The translations under genes were made by a program, and so were the position numbers. The notes below the pieces were generated by a model. That model saw only the letters and a program-made list of their open reading frames with translations. It made no database searches and was not told the DNA's origin. 64,000 nt of DNA from Acidovorax kalamii (GTDB lineage: Bacteria > Pseudomonadota > Gammaproteobacteria > Burkholderiales > Burkholderiaceae_C), in the NCBI RefSeq assembly GCF_002245625.1, contig NZ_NOIG01000012.1:62001-126000 (forward strand), written 5' to 3'. Below, piece by piece: positions 1 to 8,753 of this stretch. The stretch's first letter is position 1. Every line of letters starts with the position of its first letter.

Positions 1-17
1 CTATTAAATATATAGCA
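1..17. repeat. Partial copy of the AT-rich dispersed element (AGCTAT element)
   Basis: The first 17 bases have the TATT-A-rich-ATAGCA end of the element seen in fuller form at 2634-2687, 17240-17295 and 41252-41310. The rest lies outside the window. Assignment is by similarity over a short stretch only. Confidence 0.45.
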
Positions 18-132
18 TAACTCCATTACAAAGGGTCCGCGGCGCGGCAGCGCGGCATGCAAGCTGCTTGGCGCCTGGGGGTTGGCTCCCTACACTGAAA
101 CCCGTCGCCCCGCACCGAAAGCACCCGCCACC

Positions 133-1794
133 ATGTCGCTGAGCTTCGCCTTCCACCCCCGCCTTATCGATGCGCTGCGCCGCTACGACAAAAGCCGCTG
201 GCTGGCCGATGTGGGGGCGGGGGTCACGGTGGGCATCGTGGCGCTGCCGCTGGCCATGGCGTTTGCGATTGCCAGCGGGCTCAAGCCCGAGGCCGGGCTG
301 TGGACGGCGATCATCGCGGGCTTTCTGATCTCGGCGCTGGGCGGTACCAATGTGCAGATTGGCGGGCCGGCGGGCGCGTTCATCGTGATCGTGTACGGCA
401 TCGTCGAGCGCTACGGCGTGGCCAACCTGCTGATCTCCACCGCCTGCGCGGGCGTGCTGCTGGTGCTGCTGGGCCTGTTCCGGCTGGGCACGCTGGTGCG
501 CTTTGTGCCGGTGAGCATCGTGATCGGGTTCACCAACGGCATTGCGGTGCTGATTGCTCTGTCGCAGGTGAAGGACTGGCTGGGCCTGTCGATCGAGCGC
601 ATGCCGGGCAATTTTTTCTCGCAGGTGGGCACGCTGGCACAGCACCTGGGCAGCTTCAACCCCTACGCCTTTGGGCTGGGCGCGGCCTGCGTGGCCGGTT
701 TGTTCGTGTGGCCCAAGCTCACGATGAAGGAATCGCCCGTGATGCGGGTGCTGGAGCAGCACACGGTGCGCAGCTTTGCGCGCGTGCCCGCGCCCGTGGT
801 CGCCCTGGTCACGCTGAGCCTGCTGGCCTGGGCGCTCCAGCTGCCGGTGGAGACCATCGGCTCGCGCTTTGGCGGCATTCCGCAGGCGCTGCCGGTGTTT
901 GCGCTGCCCGATTTTTCGTGGGAGACGGTGCGCCTGCTGGTCACGCCCACGCTGACCATTGCGCTCTTGGGCGCCATCGAGTCGCTGCTGTGCGCGCGTG
1001 TGGCCGACCAACTGGCCACCGACCCGCACCACAAGAAGCACGACCCCAACCAGGAGCTGGTGGCCCAGGGCCTGGCCAATATCGTGGTGCCGTTTTTTGG
1101 CGGCATGCCCGCCACGGGCACCATCGCGCGCACGGTGACCAACATCCGCTCGGGCGCCACCTCGCCGATTGCGGGCATGGTGCATGCGCTCACGCTGGCC
1201 GTGATCGTGCTGGTGGCCGCGCCGCTGGCGCTGCACATTCCGCTGGCAGTGCTGGCGGGCATCCTGCTGTTTGTGGCCTGGAACATGGGCGAATGGCACG
1301 AATTTGTGCGCCTCAAGCACTTCAGCAACCACTACCGGCTGCTGATGCTGGGCACGTTTTTCCTCACCGTGGTGTTCGACCTCACGGTGGCGGTCGAGGT
1401 GGGCCTGTTCATGGCCTGCGCGCTGTTTGTGCGGCGCATGAGCGCGCTGTTCCGCGTGGAGCGGCAGCCCGCCCCGGACACCGCCGCACCCCCCCGGCAC
1501 CCGGCCGCCACCTGGCGCCTGCACGGCGCGCTGTTCTTTGGCGCCGCCGCCAAGCTGGACACCATCATCCAGGCCGTGGAGGCGGGCCCGCCCGGCCTGG
1601 ACGTGGTGCTGGACGCGAGCGAACTGGTGGCGCTGGACACCACCGGGCTCGATGCGCTGGCCCAGCTGCTCAAGGCCGTGGCGGCGCGCGGCGGGCGCCT
1701 GCGCATCGAGCACCTGCACGAGCAGCCACGTTCACTCATTGAGCGATCGGGCTTTGGCGCGCGGCTGGCGGCACAGGACGATCTGGCCGTTTAA
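133..1794 (+). CDS. SulP family inorganic anion transporter with STAS domain
   Basis: This is a membrane transporter of the SulP/SLC26 family, whose members move sulfate, bicarbonate or related anions across the inner membrane. The first 430 or so residues are a series of hydrophobic segments with typical SulP sequence, including a conserved GGMPATGTIARTVTN-like stretch. The C-terminal 90 residues form a STAS domain (VLDASELVALDTTGLDAL). I chose the ATG at 133 (553 aa) because it begins the conserved region. An in-frame TTG at 82 would add 17 unconserved residues. The substrate cannot be told from sequence; bicarbonate is possible given the carbonic anhydrase at 10 kb, but the two are not adjacent. 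Its 3' end faces the lipoprotein gene that ends at 1831. Confidence 0.9.
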   Translation: MSLSFAFHPRLIDALRRYDKSRWLADVGAGVTVGIVALPLAMAFAIASGLKPEAGLWTAIIAGFLISALGGTNVQIGGPAGAFIVIVYGIVERYGVANLLISTACAGVLLVLLGLFRLGTLVRFVPVSIVIGFTNGIAVLIALSQVKDWLGLSIERMPGNFFSQVGTLAQHLGSFNPYAFGLGAACVAGLFVWPKLTMKESPVMRVLEQHTVRSFARVPAPVVALVTLSLLAWALQLPVETIGSRFGGIPQALPVFALPDFSWETVRLLVTPTLTIALLGAIESLLCARVADQLATDPHHKKHDPNQELVAQGLANIVVPFFGGMPATGTIARTVTNIRSGATSPIAGMVHALTLAVIVLVAAPLALHIPLAVLAGILLFVAWNMGEWHEFVRLKHFSNHYRLLMLGTFFLTVVFDLTVAVEVGLFMACALFVRRMSALFRVERQPAPDTAAPPRHPAATWRLHGALFFGAAAKLDTIIQAVEAGPPGLDVVLDASELVALDTTGLDALAQLLKAVAARGGRLRIEHLHEQPRSLIERSGFGARLAAQDDLAV

Positions 1795-1830
1795 GCCGCG
1801 CTGATGGGGAAGGTCGCAGGCTGAAAGGCC

Positions 1831-2343
1831 CTACTTGCCGCCCTTGAACTCCGGCGCATCCATGTCCGCCCCGGTCTGCGTGCGCAGCACCACATGGTCG
1901 GGCCCGTGGACCACCGTGAACACCTTGGCCTGGTTGGGCGCTTCCAGGTAGCGCCAGTCCACCCAGGTCTCCTTCTTCAGCTCGTAGGGCGTGGACTTGG
2001 CGGGTTTGCCCAGCAGGCGGCGCACCTCGTCCATGCGCATGCCGGGCGACACGCGTGCAAAGGTTTCGGGCGTGAGCACCTGGCGCAGCGCGGTCATGCG
2101 GCCATCGGGGCCGATGGTGATCATGTAGTTGACCTGGCCCGCAGGCTGGCGGTTGTACTCGAAGGTGCGCGCGCCGCCGGGCTCGTCCCAGACGTTCTCG
2201 GGCGCGCCAAAGCGGTCGCGCACGTCGGCTTCGGTCGATACGCCTTCCTTCAGCTCGCTGATGCGCTGGGGGTCGCAGGCGGTGAGGGCGATCAGGGAAA
2301 AAGCGGCCGCTGCCAGGGCAGCGGCGCGATATATCAAGCGCAT
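1831..2343 (-). CDS. BamE/SmpA-OmlA-like outer membrane lipoprotein
   Basis: The 170-residue protein has a lipoprotein signal peptide: MRLIYR, then a hydrophobic run and the lipobox LTAC with the lipidated Cys at residue 23. The mature part holds two short SmpA/OmlA-like units (around GVSTEADVRDRFGAP and PGMRMDEVRRLLGKP), the fold used by BamE in the outer membrane beta-barrel assembly complex. A role in envelope assembly is therefore likely, but the duplicated motif suggests a paralogue rather than BamE itself. It is divergent from the DUF3460 gene starting at 2421, so the 77 bp between them should hold both promoters. Confidence 0.8.
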   Translation of the reverse strand: MRLIYRAAALAAAAFSLIALTACDPQRISELKEGVSTEADVRDRFGAPENVWDEPGGARTFEYNRQPAGQVNYMITIGPDGRMTALRQVLTPETFARVSPGMRMDEVRRLLGKPAKSTPYELKKETWVDWRYLEAPNQAKVFTVVHGPDHVVLRTQTGADMDAPEFKGGK

Positions 2344-2420
2344 AAATTCGTCCCGGTAAAATCTTGGACCTTTGGTGCGTCACTGTGTCTGACGCGTTCC
2401 AAGAAAGAGATTCACAGTCC

Positions 2421-2627
2421 ATGTCCATTTTCCGCCGCCCCGACTACCAGTCCGACGCCACCCAGTTCATCAACCAGCTCAAGGCCAGCCGCCCCGAGCT
2501 GGACCAGCAGCAGCAAGCCGGCCGCGCCCTGCTGTGGGACAAGCAGGTAGACCGCAAGATCTGGGGCGAGTACCGCGAGGGCCAGGTGGCCCAGAAGCCC
2601 TACGTCTACCAGACGAACGCGGATTAA
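2421..2627 (+). CDS. DUF3460 family small protein
   Basis: A 68-residue soluble protein rich in Gln, Asp and Lys. It starts at an ATG preceded by a purine-rich AAGAAAGAGA about 10 nt upstream. MSIFRRPDYQSD at the start and a length near 60-70 aa match DUF3460, a family found mainly in Burkholderiales and of unknown function. An upstream TTG in the same frame would add 19 residues and is unlikely. It may share a transcript with scpA, from which it is separated by one copy of the AT-rich repeat. Confidence 0.75.
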   Translation: MSIFRRPDYQSDATQFINQLKASRPELDQQQQAGRALLWDKQVDRKIWGEYREGQVAQKPYVYQTNAD

Positions 2628-2633
2628 GCACCA

Positions 2634-2687
2634 AATTGGCCTTCTGCGCCTGTCCATCAAGCGCTGATAGCTCATATTTTTATAGCA
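2634..2687 (-). repeat. AT-rich dispersed element, copy upstream of scpA
   Basis: A 54-bp copy lies in the gap between the DUF3460 stop and the scpA ATG at 2692. It runs from AAATTGGCC to TATAGCA. The 29 bases at 2659-2687 match 25 of 29 positions of a stretch inside gpsA (37419-37447). It occupies nearly the whole scpA leader, so any scpA ribosome binding signal lies in it. Confidence 0.75.
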
Positions 2688-2691
2688 CCCC

Positions 2692-3555
2692 ATGACCACC
2701 GCGAGCGCAGCCGACACGGCCGATTCGCCGGACATGCCCGCCCTGGATGCGGCAGGCATGCCCGACGTGGTGGACCAGGTGGCGCTGGCGCGCCTGTATG
2801 GCGAGCCGCTGTTTGCGCTGCCCAACGACCTGTACATCCCGCCCGACGCGCTCGAAGTCTTCCTCGAAGCCTTTGAAGGCCCGCTGGACCTGCTGCTGTA
2901 CCTGATCCGCAAGCAGAATTTCAACATCCTCGACATCCCCATGGTGGGGGTGACCAAGCAGTACCTGGCGTATGTAGACGAGATCCGCAGCCGCAACCTG
3001 GAGCTGGCGGCCGAGTATTTGCTGATGGCGGCGATGCTCATCGAGATCAAGTCGCGCATGCTGCTGCCGCCCAAAAAGCAGGAAGGCGGCGAGGAGCCCG
3101 AAGACCCGCGCGCCGAGCTGGTGCGCCGCCTGCTCGAATACGAGCAGATGAAGATGGCCGCCGCCCGCCTGGGGCAGTTGCCGCAGTACGGCCGTGACTT
3201 CCTCAAGGCCCAGGTCTACATCGAACAAAGCCTGCAGCCGCGCTTCCCCGACGTGCATGTGGTGGAGCTGCAAGAGGCATGGCGCGACATTCTGAAGCGC
3301 GCCAAGCTCGTCCAGCACCACAAGATCACACGCGAAGAGCTGAGCGTGCGCGAATACATGAGCATGGTGCTCAAGACGCTGCAGGGCCGCCGCTTTGTGG
3401 AATTTGAAGAACTCTTCGAGCCCGAAAAAGGCAGCACCGTGCTGGTGGTGACCTTCATCGCCCTGCTGGAGCTGGCCAAAGAGACGCTGATCGAGATCAC
3501 GCAGGCCGAGGCCTTCGCACCCATCTACGTGCGCCTCGCCTATGTACCGGCATGA
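2692..3555 (+). CDS. scpA: Segregation and condensation protein A
   Basis: ScpA is the kleisin subunit that bridges the SMC dimer and, with ScpB, forms the bacterial condensin that compacts and segregates the chromosome. The 287-residue product has the family signature FEGPLDLLLYLIRKQNFNIL near residue 62 and the YLLMAAMLIEIKSRMLLP helix near residue 110. The C-terminal part ends in the winged-helix region. The N-terminal 40 residues are a poorly conserved extension. No scpB is next to it; the next gene, nadB, follows after 137 bp occupied mostly by a GC-rich repeat. Confidence 0.93.
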   Translation: MTTASAADTADSPDMPALDAAGMPDVVDQVALARLYGEPLFALPNDLYIPPDALEVFLEAFEGPLDLLLYLIRKQNFNILDIPMVGVTKQYLAYVDEIRSRNLELAAEYLLMAAMLIEIKSRMLLPPKKQEGGEEPEDPRAELVRRLLEYEQMKMAAARLGQLPQYGRDFLKAQVYIEQSLQPRFPDVHVVELQEAWRDILKRAKLVQHHKITREELSVREYMSMVLKTLQGRRFVEFEELFEPEKGSTVLVVTFIALLELAKETLIEITQAEAFAPIYVRLAYVPA

Positions 3556-3655
3556 CACCCCCTGAGCGGCTGCGCCGCTTCCCCCTCTCTCGCTGCGCGG
3601 GAGGGGGACGCCACCGGTGGCCTGGCAAAGCCAGCTCCACGGTGGCACTGGCCTG
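3556..3655 (+). repeat. GC-rich stop-proximal repeat, copy A
   Basis: It starts at the base after the scpA stop codon with ACCCCCTGAG-like sequence and contains the stem CCCCCTC/GAGGGGG. It ends near GCCGTTTCCAACGG just before nadB. Related copies lie at 21700, 24526, 27960 and 36827, each close behind a stop codon. The strong stem suggests an RNA hairpin in the 3' UTR. Confidence 0.7.
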
Positions 3656-3692
3656 AAGCAGCGCCGTTTCCAACGGCAATTACGGACCCCTT

Positions 3693-5282
3693 ATGGCATC
3701 CCACGACTTCGACGTTCTCATCGTAGGCAGCGGCCTCGCTGGCCTCTCGGCCGCGCTGCACCTGGCGCCCACCCACCGCGTGGCCGTGATCACCAAGCGC
3801 ACGCTGCAAGATGGATCGAGCGGCTGGGCCCAGGGCGGCATTGCCGCCGTGCTGGCCGACGACGACAGCTTTGCCGCACACATCGAAGACACGCTGGTGG
3901 CCGGTGCGGGCCTGTGCGACCTGGCCACCACCCGCTTTGTGGTGGAGAACGCGCCCGCATCGATCGCCTGGCTGCGCGAGCTGGGCGTGCCCTTCACGCT
4001 CGAAGGCGACCAGCTGCACCTGACGCGCGAAGGCGGTCACAGCGCGCGCCGCATCGCCCATGTGACCGATGCCACCGGCGCAGCCGTGCAGCGCACGCTG
4101 ATCGACGTGGTGCGCAGCACCCCCGGCATCACGCTGTTCGAGCAGCACACGCTGGTGGACCTGATCACCACGCGCAAGCTGGGCTTGCCGGGCCACCGCT
4201 GCCTGGGGCTGTATGCGCTGGACAGCGACACCGATGAGGTCGTCACCTTCCGCGCACCGCAGACCATTCTGGCCACGGGCGGCGCAGGCAAGGTGTACCT
4301 GTACACCACCAACCCCGACACCGCCACGGGCGACGGCATTGCCGCCGCCTGGCGCGCGGGCTGCCGCGTGGCGAACATGGAGTTCATCCAGTTCCACCCC
4401 ACGGGCCTGTACCACCCGCACGAAAAGTCCTTCCTCATCAGCGAGGCCGTGCGCGGCGAGGGCGGGCAACTCAAACTGCCCCCCTCGGCCGGTGGCACGC
4501 GCTTCATGCTGGACCACGACCCGCGCGCCGAACTGGCCCCGCGCGACGTGGTGGCCCGCGCCATCGACTTCGAGATGAAAAAACACGGCCTCGATTGCGT
4601 GCACCTCGACATCTCGCACCAGAGCCCCGCGTTTTTGCAGGAGCATTTCCCCAACATCCTGGCCCACTGCGCGTCGCTGGGCATCGACATCACGAAGGAG
4701 CCGATCCCCGTGGTGCCCACCGCCCACTTCACCTGTGGCGGCGTGCTGACCGACCTGGCGGGCCGCACCGACCTTCCCGGCCTGTACGCCGTGGGCGAAG
4801 TGGCCTGCACCGGCCTGCACGGCGCCAACCGCCTGGCCAGCAACTCGCTGCTCGAATGCATGGTGTTTGCACGCGCCGCCGCGCAGGCCATCGCCGCAGC
4901 GCCGACCACAGAACTGCCCACCGTGCCCGCCTGGGACGACAGCCGCGTGACCGATGCGGATGAATCCGTCGTCATCTCCCACAACTGGGACGAGTTGCGC
5001 CGCTTCATGTGGGACTATGTGGGCATCGTGCGCACCAACAAGCGGCTGGAGCGCGCCGCGCACCGCATTGCGATGCTGCAGGGCGAGATCCAGGAGTTCT
5101 ACGCACACTTCCACGTCACGCGCGACCTGCTGGAGCTGCGCAACCTGGTGCAGGTGGCCGACCTCATCGTGAAAAGCGCCCAGCTGCGCCGCGAAAGCCG
5201 GGGCCTGCATTTCAGCCGCGACTACCCCGAGGTGGCAGCGCCTGCCGCCCCCACCCTTCTCGTCCCTCCGGTGCCCCGATGA
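3693..5282 (+). CDS. nadB: L-aspartate oxidase
   Basis: NadB oxidises L-aspartate to iminoaspartate with FAD, the first step of de novo NAD synthesis. Its product is passed to quinolinate synthase NadA (13334-14464 here). The 529-residue protein has the Rossmann FAD motif VGSGLAGLSAA at residues 9-19, SSGWAQGGIAAV near residue 40, GGAGKVY, EFIQFHPTGL and the late FAD-binding ASNSLLE region. The C-terminal helical domain has NKRLERAAHRI. Length is normal for the family. It overlaps queE by four bases (ATGA at 5279-5282), which suggests translational coupling. nadA and nadC lie about 8 kb away on the other strand. Confidence 0.96.
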   Translation: MASHDFDVLIVGSGLAGLSAALHLAPTHRVAVITKRTLQDGSSGWAQGGIAAVLADDDSFAAHIEDTLVAGAGLCDLATTRFVVENAPASIAWLRELGVPFTLEGDQLHLTREGGHSARRIAHVTDATGAAVQRTLIDVVRSTPGITLFEQHTLVDLITTRKLGLPGHRCLGLYALDSDTDEVVTFRAPQTILATGGAGKVYLYTTNPDTATGDGIAAAWRAGCRVANMEFIQFHPTGLYHPHEKSFLISEAVRGEGGQLKLPPSAGGTRFMLDHDPRAELAPRDVVARAIDFEMKKHGLDCVHLDISHQSPAFLQEHFPNILAHCASLGIDITKEPIPVVPTAHFTCGGVLTDLAGRTDLPGLYAVGEVACTGLHGANRLASNSLLECMVFARAAAQAIAAAPTTELPTVPAWDDSRVTDADESVVISHNWDELRRFMWDYVGIVRTNKRLERAAHRIAMLQGEIQEFYAHFHVTRDLLELRNLVQVADLIVKSAQLRRESRGLHFSRDYPEVAAPAAPTLLVPPVPR

Positions 5283-5914
5283 CCTACAGCGTCAAAGAAA
5301 TTTTCTACACCCTGCAAGGCGAAGGCGGCCAGGCGGGCACACCCGCCGTGTTCTGCCGCTTTGCAGGCTGCAACCTCTGGACGGGCCGCGAGCAGGACCG
5401 CGCGCAGGCCATCTGCCAGTTCTGCGACACCGACTTTGTGGGCACCGATGGCACGCTGGGCGGCAAGTTCGAAACGGCCACGGCACTGGCGGAATTGATC
5501 GCCGCCCAATGGCCTGCAGGCGCGGGCCACCGCCTGGTGGTGCTGACCGGTGGCGAGCCGCTGCTGCAGGTGGACCGTGAACTCATCGACGCCCTGCACG
5601 CGCAGCAATTCCGCATCGCGGTCGAAAGCAACGGCACCGTGGCCGCGCCCGAAGGCATCGACTGGCTGTGCATCAGCCCCAAGGCGGGCGCGCCCTGGGT
5701 GCAGCGCAGCGGGCAAGAGCTGAAACTCGTCTGGCCCCAGCCCGGCTTTGACCTGTTGGCGCTGGAGCAGGACACGCAGTTCACCCACCGATTCCTGCAG
5801 CCCATGGACGGCCTGCTGCAGCGCCAGAACACTGCCGCCTGCATTGACGCCTGCCTGGCCCACCCCGCATGGCGACTGAGCCTGCAAACCCACAAGCTCA
5901 CCGGCATCCGGTGA
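5279..5914 (+). CDS. queE: 7-carboxy-7-deazaguanine synthase
   Basis: QueE is a radical SAM enzyme that contracts the ring of 6-carboxytetrahydropterin to 7-carboxy-7-deazaguanine in queuosine (tRNA wobble base) synthesis. The 211-residue product has the short-form QueE cluster motif Cys31-X14-Cys46-X2-Cys49 in place of the classic CX3CX2C. It also has EIFYTLQGEGGQAG at the start and the VVLTGGEPLLQ strand. The ATG overlaps the nadB stop by four bases. It is followed after 25 bp by queD, whose product is its substrate, so nadB-queE-queD is probably one transcript. Confidence 0.95.
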   Translation: MTYSVKEIFYTLQGEGGQAGTPAVFCRFAGCNLWTGREQDRAQAICQFCDTDFVGTDGTLGGKFETATALAELIAAQWPAGAGHRLVVLTGGEPLLQVDRELIDALHAQQFRIAVESNGTVAAPEGIDWLCISPKAGAPWVQRSGQELKLVWPQPGFDLLALEQDTQFTHRFLQPMDGLLQRQNTAACIDACLAHPAWRLSLQTHKLTGIR

Positions 5915-5939
5915 GCGGCTTTCTTTTTTTGGTTCCCGT

Positions 5940-6314
5940 ATGTTGTTCACCATCTCCCAGCGCTTCTTCTTCGACGCCGCCCACACCCTGCGCCGCGAAA
6001 TCGAGGCCGAAGGCAGCCGCCGCGTGCACGGCCACACCTACCACGCCGAAGTCTTTCTGAGCGGCCCGCGCGATCCGGCCACCGGCATGGTGCTGGACCT
6101 GGGCCTGCTGCGCCGGGGCCTGGAGGTGGTGCGCGAGCAGCTGGACCACCACATGCTGGACGACGTGCCCGGCCTGGGCACCCCCACGCTGGAGAACCTG
6201 TGCGTTTTCATCGCCCAGGCCCTGCCCGCCGACCTGCGCCCCAGCGTGAGCCGCGTGCGCGTGTGGCGCGAAGCGCTGGGCGACAGCTGCGTGCTGGACT
6301 TTCCGCAGCCCTGA
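5940..6314 (+). CDS. queD: 6-carboxy-5,6,7,8-tetrahydropterin synthase (QueD/PTPS family)
   Basis: This 124-residue member of the 6-pyruvoyl tetrahydropterin synthase fold sits directly after queE. The queuosine pathway enzyme that makes 6-carboxytetrahydropterin is therefore the natural reading. The zinc ligands are present as His15 (FDAAH) and His30 and His32 (VHGH). LDHH and the late Glu in VWREALGD fit the active site. An oddity is that the catalytic Cys normally found four residues before HGH is Ser26 here (codon AGC). Either this subfamily uses Ser or another residue, or the chemistry differs. Context still favours queuosine synthesis. Confidence 0.88.
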   Translation: MLFTISQRFFFDAAHTLRREIEAEGSRRVHGHTYHAEVFLSGPRDPATGMVLDLGLLRRGLEVVREQLDHHMLDDVPGLGTPTLENLCVFIAQALPADLRPSVSRVRVWREALGDSCVLDFPQP

Positions 6315-6325
6315 TCGATCACGGC

Positions 6326-6340
6326 CCTGCCGCCGGCAGG
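6326..6340 (+). terminator. Short hairpin between queD and panD
   Basis: CCTGCC at 6326-6331 and GGCAGG at 6335-6340 form a 6-bp GC-rich stem 12 bases past the queD stop. There is no T tract, so it is at best a weak terminator or pause site. Confidence 0.3.
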
Positions 6341-6373
6341 CCCCCCATTCACAGACTTCACTGAAGGAAGCCG

Positions 6374-6754
6374 ATGTTCCGCACCCTGCTCAAATCCAAG
6401 ATCCACCGCGTGGCCGTGACCCAGTGCGAGCTGCACTACGAAGGCTCCTGCGCCATCGACGAGGACCTGCTCGACGCGGCCAACATCGCCGAGAACGAGC
6501 AGATTCACATCTGGAACATCAACAACGGCGAGCGTTTTGTCACCTATGCCATCAAGGGCCAGCGCGGCAGCGGCATGATCTCGGTGAACGGCTCGGCCGC
6601 ACGCCGCGCTTCCGCAGGCGACCTCATCATCATTGCGGCCTTTGCGCAGGTGCATGAAGACCAGGTCGGCACGCACCGGCCGCAGCTGGTGTTTGTGGAC
6701 GAGCACAACCGCCAGACCGGGCTGCGCCACGCGGTGCCCACCCAGGCCCTGTAA
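6374..6754 (+). CDS. panD: Aspartate 1-decarboxylase proenzyme
   Basis: PanD decarboxylates aspartate to beta-alanine, which PanC (16393-17238 here) joins to pantoate. The 126-residue proenzyme has the self-cleavage site Gly24-Ser25 in YEGSCAID, where Ser25 becomes the pyruvoyl group. [10 protein letters not shown] and [19 protein letters not shown] follow. Length matches the family. An AGGAAG ribosome binding site precedes the ATG. bioA starts two bases after its stop, so panD may be cotranscribed with the biotin genes. Confidence 0.96.
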   Translation: MFRTLLKSKIHRVAVTQCELHYEGSCAIDEDLLDAANIAENEQIHIWNINNGERFVTYAIKGQRGSGMISVNGSAARRASAGDLIIIAAFAQVHEDQVGTHRPQLVFVDEHNRQTGLRHAVPTQAL

Positions 6755-6756
6755 CC

Positions 6757-8082
6757 ATGCAGCCAAAACACGACGGGCTGGTGGCCCGCAGTCTGGCCGC
6801 CGTCTGGCACCCTTGCACCCAGATGAAGCGGCACGAAGCCCAGCCGCCCGTGGCCATTGCCCGCGCGCAAGGCCCGTGGCTCCATGGCACCGATGGCCAA
6901 CGTTATCTGGACGGCATCAGCTCCTGGTGGGTCAACCTGTTCGGCCACAGTCACCCACACATCCAGGCCGCGCTGGTGGACCAGCTGGGCCAGCTGGACC
7001 ATGTGATGCTGGCGGGCTTCACCCATGCGCCTGTGGTGGAGCTGTCCGAGCGCCTGGCCGCACTCACGGGCCTGGGCCATGCGTTTTATGGCAGCGACGG
7101 CGCAGCCGCCACCGAGATCGCGCTCAAGATGAGCGCGCACTACTGGCGCAACACCGGCCGCCCTGCCAAGAGCCGCTTTGTGGGCCTGGCCGGTGGCTAC
7201 CACGGAGAAACCGTGGGCGCACTGGCCGTGACCGACATTGCCATCTTCCGCGAGGCCTATGCCCCGCTGGTGCGCCTGGCCGACACCGTGCCCAGCCCCG
7301 ATGCACACGGCGCCGCCCCGGGCGAAACCGCGCAAGACGTAGCCCGGCGCGCCGCTGCGGCGCTGGAGGCATGGCTGCAGGAGCACCACAGCACCACCGC
7401 AGCCTTCATCGTCGAGCCCCTGGTGCAATGCGCCGCTGGCATGGCCCTGCACGACCCCGAATACCTGCGCCTGGCGCGTGCGCTGTGCAACCGCTACGAG
7501 GTGCACCTGGTGGTGGACGAGATCGCCGTGGGCTTTGGCCGCACGGGCACGATGTTCGCGCACCAGCAGGCGGGCATCCGACCGGATTTCATCTGCCTGT
7601 CCAAGGGCCTCACGGGCGGCACGCTGCCGCTGTCGGCCGTGCTGACGACGGACGCGGTCTATGCCGCGTTCTACGACGATGATGTGGCGCGCGGCTTTCT
7701 GCATTCGCACTCGTACACCGGCAACCCGCTGGCCTGCCGCGCGGCGCTGGCCACGCTGGAACTGTTTGAGCAACTGGACGCGCTGAACGCCAACAAGACG
7801 CTGGCGCAGCACATCGACACAGCCTGCAAGCCCCTCACACAGCACCCGCGTGTGCGGCATGCGCGGCGGCTGGGCATGATCTGGGCCTGGGATGTGGACA
7901 CCACGCTGCCCGACTTTGCGCGCCGCTATCACCAGCACGCTATGACACGGGGGCTGGTGCTGCGGCCGATCGGGAAAACGCTGTATGCCATGCCGCCCTA
8001 TGTGCTCGACGACGAGGCCGTGCAATGCCTGGCCAGCGGCGCGCTCGATGCGCTGAACGCCACCCTGCAGGAGGAAAGTTGA
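6757..8082 (+). CDS. bioA: Adenosylmethionine-8-amino-7-oxononanoate aminotransferase
   Basis: BioA is the PLP enzyme that transfers the amino group of S-adenosylmethionine to KAPA, giving DAPA in biotin synthesis. The 441-residue protein shows WHPCTQMK near the start, GISSWWVNLFGH, the SDGAAATEIALKMS cofactor region, DEIAVGFGRTG and the PLP lysine in LSKGLTGG (about residue 283). The stop overlaps the bioD start by one base. The order bioA-bioD-bioF is a tight biotin operon. bioB and a BioC-type gene are not in the window. Confidence 0.96.
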   Translation: MQPKHDGLVARSLAAVWHPCTQMKRHEAQPPVAIARAQGPWLHGTDGQRYLDGISSWWVNLFGHSHPHIQAALVDQLGQLDHVMLAGFTHAPVVELSERLAALTGLGHAFYGSDGAAATEIALKMSAHYWRNTGRPAKSRFVGLAGGYHGETVGALAVTDIAIFREAYAPLVRLADTVPSPDAHGAAPGETAQDVARRAAAALEAWLQEHHSTTAAFIVEPLVQCAAGMALHDPEYLRLARALCNRYEVHLVVDEIAVGFGRTGTMFAHQQAGIRPDFICLSKGLTGGTLPLSAVLTTDAVYAAFYDDDVARGFLHSHSYTGNPLACRAALATLELFEQLDALNANKTLAQHIDTACKPLTQHPRVRHARRLGMIWAWDVDTTLPDFARRYHQHAMTRGLVLRPIGKTLYAMPPYVLDDEAVQCLASGALDALNATLQEES

Positions 8083-8753
8083 TGATGGGATGTTTTGTGA
8101 CCGGCACCGACACCGGTGTCGGCAAGACGCTGGTGTCCGCCGGGCTGCTGCATGCGCTGGCACGCCACCACCGCCGCGTGGTGGGCATGAAGCCGGTGGC
8201 GGCGGGCCTGGTGCCCTGGGGTGAGGACTGGGCCAGCGAAGACGCGATCGCGCTGCGCTCGGCCTCCACCCTGGCCGTGCCGCCCGCGCTGGACAACCCC
8301 GTGCTGCTGCCCGACCCGCTCTCGCCCCACATCGCGGCCGCACGGGCGGGTGTAGAGATCGACATCGCCGCCATCGTTGCGAGCTACCAGGCGCTGGCCG
8401 CCCAGGCCGATGCCGTGGTGGTGGAGGGCGCGGGCGGCTTCCACGTGCCGCTCACCGACACGCTCACGGGTGCCGACCTGGCCCAGGCGCTGGCCCTGCC
8501 CGTGGTGCTGGTGGTGGGCCTGCGCCTGGGCTGCCTCAACCACGCCCTGCTCACGGCCGAGGCGATTCACGCGCGCGGCCTCACGCTGGCGGGCTGGGTG
8601 GCCAACCGCATCGACCCGGAGATGGGCGCCGCCGACGAGAACATCGCCTACCTGCGCGCACGCCTCAACGCCCCGCTGCTGGCCGAGGTGCCCTACCAGG
8701 ACCTGCCCGAACCCGGCAGCCTGGTGTTTGACCTGCCCAAGGACTGGCAATGA
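8082..8753 (+). CDS. bioD: Dethiobiotin synthetase
   Basis: BioD uses ATP and CO2 to close the ureido ring of DAPA to dethiobiotin. The 223-residue protein starts MMGCFVTG and carries the P-loop GTDTGVGKT at residues 8-16. It also has MKPVAAG and [11 protein letters not shown], all typical. A GAGGAAAG ribosome binding site lies just upstream, and the ATG overlaps the bioA stop. A second ATG directly follows, so the start may be 8082 or 8085. It overlaps bioF by four bases. Confidence 0.95.
   Translation: MMGCFVTGTDTGVGKTLVSAGLLHALARHHRRVVGMKPVAAGLVPWGEDWASEDAIALRSASTLAVPPALDNPVLLPDPLSPHIAAARAGVEIDIAAIVASYQALAAQADAVVVEGAGGFHVPLTDTLTGADLAQALALPVVLVVGLRLGCLNHALLTAEAIHARGLTLAGWVANRIDPEMGAADENIAYLRARLNAPLLAEVPYQDLPEPGSLVFDLPKDWQ

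Noticed and set aside
4..1719. 571-codon open frame on the minus strand opposite the SulP gene
   Set aside because: Gln/His/Arg/Gly-rich composition typical of antisense frames in GC-rich genes; the plus-strand SulP protein has clear family motifs.
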